From: an uncultured Alistipes sp.
GTDB lineage: Bacteria > Bacteroidota > Bacteroidia > Bacteroidales > Rikenellaceae
Direction of reading: 5' to 3'
Assembly: GCA_900769525.1 (NCBI GenBank)
Contig: CAAGGY010000057.1
Coordinates: 1-5,089, forward strand
DNA length: 5,089 nucleotides
Position numbers and translations under genes: made by a program. Under the pieces are notes generated by a model. That model made no database searches. It worked only from the letters and a program-made list of their open reading frames with translations, and had not been told where the DNA came from. Of the stretch, positions 1 through 5,089 are shown piece by piece. How positions within the stretch are numbered: position 1 is the stretch's first letter; the number at the start of each line of letters is the position of its first letter.

Positions 1-126
1 ATTTTTGATTAGAGGGCTGCAGATACAACGCTCAACGAAAATGCCGTCGATGGGTAGTACTGATGTACGTCCCATTGACGGCACTTTTTGTTAGCGGCAG
101 TAGATGTCTGCCCTATAATCGAAAAT
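1..126. repeat. Long imperfect palindrome filling the region 3' of gcvH
   Basis: The whole stretch from the left edge to the last base of the gcvH stop codon can fold into one interrupted hairpin. The outer arms 1-17 and 110-126 pair at 15 of 17 positions, plus one G-T wobble (6/121) and one mismatch (12/115). Inner blocks are 21-25/105-109, 29-32/93-96, 34-37/89-92, 38-41/85-88 and the core 42-54/71-83, closed by an inner GTAC/GTAC stem at 57-60/65-68. By hand count this gives about 46 Watson-Crick pairs and 4 wobbles. It may be an elaborate shared terminator between convergent genes, a structured RNA, or a small non-coding palindromic element of the MITE or REP kind. The left arm may continue beyond base 1. 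The pairing is seen directly; the role is inference. Confidence 0.7.
42..89. terminator. Probable bidirectional intrinsic terminator after gcvH
   Basis: A 13-bp GC-rich stem (42-54 with 71-83, one G-T wobble at 49/76) encloses a 16-nt loop that can itself form a 4-bp stem. On the plus strand it is followed by C and then five T (85-89). On the minus strand it is followed by four T (complement of 38-41). It starts about 43 nt past the gcvH stop, so it could end the gcvH transcript. The longer T run and the preserved wobble favour function on the plus strand, which would suit a convergent gene left of the window. Stem and T runs are seen; the direction of action is inferred. Confidence 0.6.
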
Positions 127-506
127 TATCCGATGAGAGCCTCATAAGCAGCTGCATCAAGCAAAGCGTCAACCTCAGCAGGGTTAGACATCTTGATCTT
201 GATCAACCAACCCTCACCATATGGATCCTTGTTAACGAGTGAAGAGTCAGCCTCAACAGCCTCATTGAACTCGATAACCTCACCGCTAACTGGAGAGAAA
301 GCGTCAGAAACGGTCTTAACAGCCTCGATAGAGCCGAAAACCTCGTTAGCCTCGATAGTCTCGCCTACAGTAGGAACGTCAACGAAGACGATATCACCAA
401 GCTGTGACTGAGCATAATCCGTAATGCCGATAACGGCCACAGCCCCCTCTACACGGCACCACTCGTGGTCGTTAGAGTACTTCAAATTAGCAGGAACATT
501 AGCCAT
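126..506 (-). CDS. gcvH: Glycine cleavage system H protein
   Basis: GcvH is the small shuttle protein of the cytoplasmic glycine cleavage complex. Its lipoyl arm accepts the aminomethyl group from the P protein (GcvP), passes it to the T protein (GcvT) for transfer to tetrahydrofolate, and is reoxidised by lipoamide dehydrogenase. At 126 residues it has the normal full length. The N-terminus reads NDHEWCRVEG, the family's 'HEW' start. The lipoyl-lysine region reads GSIEAVKTVSDAF, so Lys64 is the predicted attachment site. The C-terminal DPYGEGWLIKI segment (94-104) is also typical. The ATG at 506 is the natural start, because family similarity begins within a few residues of it. It lies 90 bases downstream of birA on the same strand but has its own promoter. 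The P and T protein genes are not in the window. The stop codon abuts the long palindrome at the left edge. Confidence 0.97.
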   Translation of the reverse strand: MANVPANLKYSNDHEWCRVEGAVAVIGITDYAQSQLGDIVFVDVPTVGETIEANEVFGSIEAVKTVSDAFSPVSGEVIEFNEAVEADSSLVNKDPYGEGWLIKIKMSNPAEVDALLDAAAYEALIG

Positions 507-549
507 AATTCAAGTTGTATTTAAGTGTTATTGTATTGTTTCGCAACCA

Positions 550-580
550 CAAATATACGGAACATTTCCCGGAAAACAAA
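550..580 (-). promoter_or_regulatory. Bacteroidota-type promoter for gcvH
   Basis: Read on the minus strand, TTTG (580-577) is followed after 19 bases by TATATTTG (557-550). This matches the Bacteroidota primary sigma factor consensus, a TTTG -33 box and a TAnnTTTG -7 box about 19-21 bases apart. Transcription would start near base 543-546, leaving a leader of about 40 nt before the gcvH ATG. The -33 box begins only about 17 bases past the birA stop codon, so gcvH can be expressed independently of birA. The motif match is seen; promoter activity is inferred. Confidence 0.8.
559..575. promoter_or_regulatory. Small dyad inside the gcvH promoter spacer, possible operator
   Basis: Alternating half-sites GGAA (559-562), TTCC (566-569) and GGAA (571-574) lie between the -7 and -33 boxes of gcvH. 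The right pair forms the symmetric TTTCC-C-GGAAA (565-575). The one-base centre is too tight for an RNA hairpin, so a protein-binding dyad is the more plausible reading. No regulator is identifiable, and a short dyad like this can occur by chance. Confidence 0.3.
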
Positions 581-596
581 TATTTTACCCAACTTT

Positions 597-1328
597 TTAC
601 CTCTTTTTCGCCCTAAGCACAAACTCTACCTCCTTGAAAGCATACTCACGTATGGTGCCATCGGCGTGTTCAAGACGCAACTCGCCAGAGGGTCGCACAC
701 CACGAATCGTTGCAGTGAACTCCTCGCCAGAGGGCAAAGCGTAGGTGTGCGGCTCGTTGAGATGATACATAAGAGTGCGGTAGTACTCCTCGATTTCGGT
801 CTTGGCGCCACGTTCGAGCTTTGCGTACCACGTTGCCAGGGTTTGCACAAAGCGTTCGAGCACCTCACCCCTGTCAAACTTTATGCCACGAAGTAGTGCC
901 ATAGAGGTAGGATTTGGCAAATCAGACGGAAACTCTATCTGATTGATATTAAGACCTATACCCACGATTGTACGAGCAATACCCTCGACCGACAACGAGT
1001 GCTCGATAAGCACACCTGCCAGCTTCGAGTCGCCAGCATAGAGGTCATTAGTCCACTTTATTCGGCAATCGATACCGTAGCTCTTCATAGTATCTACGAG
1101 CGAGATTGCCACAATCTCCGAAAGCAAGAACTGCTCGACAACGGGCAGAAACGTTGGCTTGAGCACAACCGAGAAGGTAACATTCTCACCCTCAACACTA
1201 TGCCACGTATGCCCCCGCTGTCCACGTCCCGCCGTTTGGTGCTCGCTCCAGATGGCGTCGAGGTGGTCATACACATCACGACGAGCCTCGTCGTTGGTAG
1301 ATGTTGTCTGCTCAATATGGTATATCAT
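597..1328 (-). CDS. birA: Biotin--[acetyl-CoA-carboxylase] ligase, class I without HTH
   Basis: This cytoplasmic enzyme makes biotinyl-5'-AMP from biotin and ATP, then transfers biotin to a lysine of carrier proteins such as the biotin carboxyl carrier protein of acetyl-CoA carboxylase. Motifs in order are TSTNDEA (9-15), the biotinyl-adenylate loop QTAGRGQRGHTW (31-42), KWTND (91-95), KLAGVLIE (102-109, with the conserved catalytic-type lysine Lys102), VGIGLNIN (122-129) and NPTSM (139-143). The last 50 or so residues match the small C-terminal domain. At 243 residues it lacks the N-terminal winged helix of E. coli BirA (321 residues), so it should not repress transcription itself. KWTND replaces the usual KWPND, a mild change. 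The ATG at 1328 is chosen because the first motif starts at residue 9. The neighbouring gcvH uses lipoate, but the GRGQRG loop points to biotin rather than lipoate as substrate. Confidence 0.93.
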   Translation of the reverse strand: MIYHIEQTTSTNDEARRDVYDHLDAIWSEHQTAGRGQRGHTWHSVEGENVTFSVVLKPTFLPVVEQFLLSEIVAISLVDTMKSYGIDCRIKWTNDLYAGDSKLAGVLIEHSLSVEGIARTIVGIGLNINQIEFPSDLPNPTSMALLRGIKFDRGEVLERFVQTLATWYAKLERGAKTEIEEYYRTLMYHLNEPHTYALPSGEEFTATIRGVRPSGELRLEHADGTIREYAFKEVEFVLRAKKR

Positions 1329-1353
1329 AGGTTACAAAGTGGTTAATTTCTCC

Positions 1354-1361
1354 CAAAGATA
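1354..1361 (-). promoter_or_regulatory. Predicted -7 box for birA
   Basis: On the minus strand the bases read TATCTTTG, an exact TAnnTTTG box, ending 25 bases before the birA ATG. That predicts a leader of about 20 nt. No TTTG or TTG -33 box is visible at the expected 17-23 base spacing, so this is a half-consensus promoter. Its position directly upstream of birA supports the call. Confidence 0.6.
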
Positions 1362-1383
1362 GAAAAAATCTTATAAAAATGGT

Positions 1384-1391
1384 TATCTTTG
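1384..1391 (+). promoter_or_regulatory. Predicted -7 box for the cyclotransferase-rnr operon
   Basis: TATCTTTG is an exact TAnnTTTG box, 21 bases before the ATG at 1413, predicting a leader of about 15 nt. As with the birA box, no clear TTTG or TTG lies 17-23 bases upstream. It also argues against the in-frame TTG at 1389 as a start codon, because that TTG lies inside the promoter box and upstream of the expected transcription start. Confidence 0.6.
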
Positions 1392-1412
1392 CGGATATAT
1401 ATAGATATAGAG

Positions 1413-2222
1413 ATGAAAAAACTAACAGTAACACTTCTAATATCACTCGCCACGGTCGTTGCCTGCGGCGGCCAGAAGAGTGCTAACAATGATAAGGTAA
1501 CCCCCGTCGAGGCTAAGCCCAAAAGAGTCTTTGCCGAGTTACTCGACTACAACGTTGTGGCCGAGTATCCACACTCGACAAAGAGCTACACACAGGGATT
1601 GCAGTATGTCGACGGCACAATGTGGGAGGGCACGGGCCAGGAGGGCGACTCGCACTTGCAGCGCATAGACCTCAAAACTGGCAAAGTAGATATCGTGTCA
1701 TCGCTACCAAAAAACGAGTTTGGCGAGGGTATCACCCACTACAAAGATTATATCTACCAGCTCACCTGGCTCTCGGGTGTTGCTCACAAGTACGACAAGA
1801 ACGGCAAGGAGCTGCGCACCATAAGCTACGAGGGTGAGGGCTGGGGCATTACGACCGATGGCCAACGCCTATTCCTCTCCGACGGCACGCCAATTATCCG
1901 TATCGTCAACCCCGACACCTTTGCAACCGAGGCGACAATATGCGTTATGTACGATGGCTCGCCACTCCAGCATATCAACGAGTTGGAGTGGATAGATGGT
2001 TACATCTGGGCTAATGTCTACCTCACCGACTCTATTGTAAAGATCAACCCTAAGAGTGGTATTGTGGAGGCCTATGTCGACCTACCAGCACTACGCCAGC
2101 GACTTGGCAATAACCCCGAGGCTGAGGCACTTAATGGCATTGCCTACAATGCTGAAAATGGCAACCTCTATGTTACGGGCAAGGATTGGAGCAAGATTTT
2201 TGAAATTAAGATAATCGACTAA
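1413..2222 (+). CDS. Glutaminyl-peptide cyclotransferase, lipoprotein
   Basis: This protein is predicted to convert N-terminal glutamine of peptides or proteins to pyroglutamate, releasing ammonia. It belongs to the plant/bacterial glutamine cyclotransferase family, a five-bladed beta-propeller unrelated to the zinc-dependent mammalian-type enzyme. Family-like segments are YTQGL (59-63), FGEGIT (103-108), YQLTW (115-119), EGWGIT (142-147), SDGT (156-159), NELEW (189-193), ANVY (200-203) and LNGIAY (240-245). The N-terminus has Lys-Lys, a hydrophobic stretch and the lipobox VVAC, giving Cys18 as the lipidation site. The following residues, GGQKS, lack the acidic export signal of surface lipoproteins, so it probably faces the periplasm. 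The ATG start gives 269 residues and puts the signal peptide at the extreme N-terminus; an upstream TTG at 1389 is unlikely. It is first in the operon, 2 bases before the next gene. Confidence 0.9.
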   Translation: MKKLTVTLLISLATVVACGGQKSANNDKVTPVEAKPKRVFAELLDYNVVAEYPHSTKSYTQGLQYVDGTMWEGTGQEGDSHLQRIDLKTGKVDIVSSLPKNEFGEGITHYKDYIYQLTWLSGVAHKYDKNGKELRTISYEGEGWGITTDGQRLFLSDGTPIIRIVNPDTFATEATICVMYDGSPLQHINELEWIDGYIWANVYLTDSIVKINPKSGIVEAYVDLPALRQRLGNNPEAEALNGIAYNAENGNLYVTGKDWSKIFEIKIID

Positions 2223-2224
2223 TT

Positions 2225-3121
2225 ATGAGCAATATAAAGGAGCGTATATTAGAACTTCTCGACCGACATATCATCGTCAAAGACTCGGCTGTTGGCACCA
2301 CACTTGTGGGCAATCGCCGCGATGTCGCCCCAGACAGCCTCTCACTTAGCAACCCAGAGGCTGTGGCTGCGATGTACGATGCATCGCTTAAGGCTGGCGC
2401 TAAGATTCTTACGGCCAACACCTTCCTTAGCGACCCACTAATGCTCAAGTCGTGTGGCGTGGAGGAGTCGTGCAACAAGATTGTCGAGGCTTCTATGCGC
2501 ATTGCACGTGAAGCTCGTGAGCGTAGCGGCAAGGAGGCATTCATAGCTGGCTCTATAGGCCCATCAACACGCAATATAACACTTGCCATCGACCTCACCG
2601 AGGATGAACTTCGAGCATCATACCGCACACTTATCGAGGCACTTAAGCGCCACGGAGCCGACATTATGCTTATAGAGAGTATTACAGATGTGCGCAATGC
2701 CGAGATTGCTGCTGAGCTATGTCGTGAGATAGCTCCCGAGTGCCCAATCATCTTCTCTGCAACGCTCTCAAAGATTGGCGGTCTGCTCATCTCGGGTCGC
2801 TCGGTTGAGAAGTATGTCGAGGATGTGTCAAAATATGAGCCTTTGGCCATTGGCTTCAACTGCTCGTATGGCGTCAAAAACATCGTCGACAACATCGAAC
2901 TGCTCACACGTTTCACTACGCTTCCAACCTATGCTGCACCCTCAGCAGGCATTCCCGACGCTAAGGGTAAGTACCCAGAGGCGGTAAAGAAGCACACCGA
3001 GACACTGCGCACAGCTGCCGAGCGAGGTTTGCTCAGCATTGTTGGTGGCTGCTGCGGCACAACGGCAGAGTACACACGCAGCATAGCACAGATGGCACGC
3101 CACTACAAACCCCGTAAATAG
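2225..3121 (+). CDS. Homocysteine S-methyltransferase domain protein (MetH domain I-like)
   Basis: This 298-residue protein is a single homocysteine-binding barrel, as in the N-terminal part of cobalamin-dependent methionine synthase (MetH) or in MmuM/BHMT-type enzymes. It is predicted to activate homocysteine on zinc for methylation to methionine. Motifs are KDSAVGTTL (19-27), GAKILTANTF (58-67), GSIGPS (109-114), ESITD (151-155), FNCSYG (211-216), SAGIPD (240-245) and GGCCGTT (274-280). All three zinc cysteines are present: Cys213, Cys276 and Cys277. The first motif has Ser where the family usually has Gly (DGAMGT becomes DSAVGT). The folate, cobalamin and reactivation domains are absent, and no metF or B12-binding gene is in the window. 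The methyl donor is therefore undecided: S-methylmethionine or SAM, or a separately encoded cobalamin protein. It is translated 2 bases after the upstream stop, so co-transcription is very likely. Confidence 0.87.
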   Translation: MSNIKERILELLDRHIIVKDSAVGTTLVGNRRDVAPDSLSLSNPEAVAAMYDASLKAGAKILTANTFLSDPLMLKSCGVEESCNKIVEASMRIAREARERSGKEAFIAGSIGPSTRNITLAIDLTEDELRASYRTLIEALKRHGADIMLIESITDVRNAEIAAELCREIAPECPIIFSATLSKIGGLLISGRSVEKYVEDVSKYEPLAIGFNCSYGVKNIVDNIELLTRFTTLPTYAAPSAGIPDAKGKYPEAVKKHTETLRTAAERGLLSIVGGCCGTTAEYTRSIAQMARHYKPRK

Positions 3122-3129
3122 AGCGCATT

Positions 3130-4236
3130 ATGACAAGCAAAGAACTACGCCGAGCCATACACCGCAATCCCGAGCTCTCGTTCGAGGAGTATGCCACTCA
3201 ACAGCTTATCATCGAAGCTCTTGAGGCTGAGGGCATAAGCTGCCGCAAGATAGCCACTACGGGAGTATTAGCCAAGATTGAGGGTCTGCGTGGCAACCAC
3301 AAGCGTGCTGTGGTGCTTCGTGCCGACATCGATGCACTCCCTATCAACGAGCTCAACGACATAGACTACTGCTCTGAGCGTAAGGGTGTTATGCACGCAT
3401 GTGGTCACGATATGCACACAGCCATCCTCTTTGGAGTGTTGCAGTCGATGAACCGCACACGTGATTTTGAGGGTACGCTCTTTGGACTCTTTCAGCCAGG
3501 CGAGGAGCTAAATCCAGGAGGTGCTGTCAAGGTTCTTGAGGAGCACCCCTTCGATGGCTACGATGTGGCGGCAGTAATTGGCGAGCACGTAGACGCAACG
3601 CTTGAAGTTGGCGAGGTGGGTATCTGTCCTGGTCAGTTTATGGCCTCGAACGACGAGCTACGCATCTACATCTCTGGTCGTGGTGGCCACGCTGCACGTC
3701 GCTCAACAATCGACGATAGCGTTACGGCAATGGCCGATATGATTATGCGTACAACATCGCTCAACACCGCAGAGTGTGTCGTATCTATTGGTCGTGTTAT
3801 CGCCGACGGAGCTACAAACGTCATCCCCGACAAGGTGAGCGCCGAGGGTACGATGCGAACATTTAACAAGGAGCTTCGTGAGCGCATCCACAGCTATCTA
3901 CACAACAATGCCCGTGCAATTTCCGAGAAGTATAACGTTAAGGCTGAGGTAGATATCAGCTTTGGATATCCTTGCGTTGTGAACGACGTGATGCTTGCCT
4001 ACGAGGCAATGATTATCGCTACGGACGAGGGCATTAGCGTCAAGGAGCTCAAGCCAATGACTACGGCTGAGGACTTTGGCCACTACACTGAGGTCTACCC
4101 CTCGCTCTTCTACCGCTTGGGTGTAGGTCACGAGGCAGGAGGCTCACACACAGCTACGTTCCTTCCCGACGAGCGCGCTATCGAGGTTGGCGAGCGTATG
4201 ATGCAGCGTATGGCGCTCCATATTTTGAATAAATAA
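3130..4236 (+). CDS. M20-family amidohydrolase (aminoacylase/hippurate hydrolase-like)
   Basis: This is a predicted cytoplasmic dinuclear metallohydrolase that cleaves the amide bond of N-acylated amino acids or similar conjugates. It has 368 residues and no signal peptide; family members are usually about 380-400. Motifs in order are HRNPELSFEE (11-20), LRADIDALPI (63-72), MHACGHDMHTA (88-98), FQPGEE (121-126), GEHVD (151-155), GRGGHAA (183-189), GATNVIPDKVSAEGTMRTF (227-245), TAEDFG (312-317) and SHTATFLPDE (339-348). By analogy with M20D enzymes such as plant ILL2, Cys91, His93, Glu126, His153 and His340 should bind metal and Glu125 should act as general base. All are present, so the enzyme looks active. 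The substrate cannot be read from sequence: N-acetyl-amino acids, hippurate-like conjugates and N-acetyl-diaminopimelate are all possible. It lies 8 bases after the upstream gene and 10 bases before rnr. Confidence 0.92.
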   Translation: MTSKELRRAIHRNPELSFEEYATQQLIIEALEAEGISCRKIATTGVLAKIEGLRGNHKRAVVLRADIDALPINELNDIDYCSERKGVMHACGHDMHTAILFGVLQSMNRTRDFEGTLFGLFQPGEELNPGGAVKVLEEHPFDGYDVAAVIGEHVDATLEVGEVGICPGQFMASNDELRIYISGRGGHAARRSTIDDSVTAMADMIMRTTSLNTAECVVSIGRVIADGATNVIPDKVSAEGTMRTFNKELRERIHSYLHNNARAISEKYNVKAEVDISFGYPCVVNDVMLAYEAMIIATDEGISVKELKPMTTAEDFGHYTEVYPSLFYRLGVGHEAGGSHTATFLPDERAIEVGERMMQRMALHILNK

Positions 4237-4246
4237 GAGAAATTAG

Positions 4247-5089
4247 ATGAGTAAAAAGAGAAATAAACGAGGAAACAATCGCGATGAGCGTGCATCGTTC
4301 ATCGTCGATATGTTCCGCGAGTTCCCCGACAATAAGTTTACGCTCAAGCACCTTGCCGCAGCTTCGGGAGGTGCTGACCGTGATGGCCGTACGATGACCT
4401 TTGCCATCGTGCGCCAACTGATTGAGGATGGTTTTGTGGAGGAGGTATCGCGCAGCAAGTATCGCCTCTCGCGCTCAGCAATGCCTCGCTACGAGGGAGT
4501 TGTTCGCAGCTGCACACCTGGAGCGCTCTATGTCGAGGTCGAGGAGATGGAGAGCGATGTATATGTAGCACGCCGCAATGGAGGTGGCGCTCTTGAGGGC
4601 GACAAGGTGCAGATTGTCATCGCACGCCGCTCACGCAGTGGCGAGCTTGAGGGCACAATCGTTGCCGTTACCGAGCGCTCAACACGCCCTTATGTCGGCA
4701 CAGCTCAGCTTACAACAAACTCGATATTCGTAACCCCCGACACACGACGTCTTGGCTGCGATATATACCTACCTCGCAAGTACTACTCAAAGGTTGAGGA
4801 TGGCGACAAGGTATTGGTACGTGTTATCGACTGGCCTGAGGGCGAGCGACTGCCCCACGGCGAGTTGCTCGACATCCTGGGCAAGGCGGGCGATAACGAT
4901 ACTGAGATGCACGCCATACTTGCCGAGTTCGACCTACCCTATCGCTTTGAGCGTGAGGTAATTCGTGCTGCAAATAGCATTGACGAGGGCATTACAGACG
5001 AGGAGATTGCTCGTCGTCGTGATATGCGCCAATATACGACATTTACCATCGACCCTGCCGACGCCAAGGACTTCGACGATGCACTCTCG
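4247..5089 (+). CDS. rnr: Ribonuclease R, N-terminal part (cut by the window edge)
   Basis: RNase R is a processive 3'-to-5' exoribonuclease that degrades structured RNA, including rRNA fragments and defective mRNA. The frame is open from the ATG at 4247 to the last base (281 codons). The basic N-terminus is followed by a winged-helix region (about 15-75) of the RNase R type. Two cold-shock-like RNA-binding domains follow (about 80-145 and 147-215). The segment after LGKAGDND (211-218) leads into the RNB catalytic domain. The window ends in the motif IDPADAKDFDDALS, which holds the conserved metal-binding aspartates Asp269, Asp275, Asp277 and Asp278. The winged helix favours RNase R over RNase II. 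Full-length family members have roughly 700-800 residues, so well over half lies outside. The start follows the upstream stop by 10 bases, with an A-rich leader and no strong Shine-Dalgarno. It is probably the fourth gene of the operon. Confidence 0.95.
   Translation, partial: MSKKRNKRGNNRDERASFIVDMFREFPDNKFTLKHLAAASGGADRDGRTMTFAIVRQLIEDGFVEEVSRSKYRLSRSAMPRYEGVVRSCTPGALYVEVEEMESDVYVARRNGGGALEGDKVQIVIARRSRSGELEGTIVAVTERSTRPYVGTAQLTTNSIFVTPDTRRLGCDIYLPRKYYSKVEDGDKVLVRVIDWPEGERLPHGELLDILGKAGDNDTEMHAILAEFDLPYRFEREVIRAANSIDEGITDEEIARRRDMRQYTTFTIDPADAKDFDDALS

Noticed and set aside
424..896. Plus-strand open frames across the birA-gcvH junction (424-744 and 525-896)
   Set aside because: They overlap both real minus-strand genes and the gcvH promoter, and their translations show no family features.
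1356..1372. AAGAT/ATCTT inverted repeat in the divergent promoter region as a possible hairpin
   Set aside because: It has only five A/T-rich pairs and is explained by the repeated TATCTT core of the -7 boxes in an A-rich spacer.
1389..1412. Upstream TTG start extending the cyclotransferase by 8 residues
   Set aside because: The TTG lies inside the -7 promoter box, upstream of the predicted transcription start, and would put acidic residues ahead of the lipoprotein signal peptide. The ATG at 1413 gives a normal Lys-Lys signal.
2206..2916. Long minus-strand open frame (236 codons) opposite the homocysteine methyltransferase gene
   Set aside because: It lies antisense to a gene with clear family motifs, has a Ser/Arg-rich composition typical of shadow frames in codon-biased genes, and shows no recognisable domain or promoter.
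4178..4571. Three overlapping minus-strand open frames opposite the start of rnr
   Set aside because: The plus strand encodes the RNase R N-terminus without interruption. The minus frames are short, overlapping and without motifs.
5050..5089. Apparent truncation of RNase R in its catalytic motif
   Set aside because: The frame is open to the last base, so this is the edge of the window and not a broken gene.

Overview
The window looks like a chromosomal housekeeping region of a member of the Bacteroidota, most likely Bacteroidales. The evidence is three matches to the TAnnTTTG -7 promoter box typical of that phylum (one with a well-placed TTTG -33 box), A/T-rich leaders without strong Shine-Dalgarno sequences, and protein families common in gut Bacteroidales. 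Genus is not resolved; an Alistipes/Rikenellaceae-like source is only a guess from protein flavour. I see no phage, insertion sequence with transposase, CRISPR array, tRNA or rRNA.

Layout: bases 1-126 form one long imperfect palindrome whose core resembles a bidirectional intrinsic terminator. Two minus-strand genes follow: gcvH (126-506), the lipoyl-carrying H protein of the glycine cleavage system, with its own well-formed promoter in the birA-gcvH gap, and birA (597-1328), a biotin-protein ligase without the DNA-binding domain. A short divergent intergenic region (1329-1412) carries two mirror-image -7 boxes, one for birA and one for the rightward genes.

Rightward, four genes are packed with gaps of 2, 8 and 10 bases and probably form one operon: a lipoprotein glutaminyl-peptide cyclotransferase (1413-2222), a stand-alone homocysteine S-methyltransferase domain protein (2225-3121), an M20-family amidohydrolase/aminoacylase (3130-4236) and rnr, encoding RNase R (4247 to beyond the right edge). 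RNase R is cut by the window edge just after the first catalytic aspartates of the RNB domain.

The genes do not make up one obvious pathway. The left pair both concern proteins with a cofactor-bearing lysine (lipoyl on GcvH, biotin attached by BirA). The right operon mixes periplasmic N-terminal peptide cyclisation, methionine/one-carbon metabolism, deacylation of amino-acid conjugates and RNA decay. No convincing new system is present. The most unusual object is the left-edge palindrome: about 50 base pairs can form in 126 nt, and its imperfections are biased toward G-U pairs in the rightward transcript.
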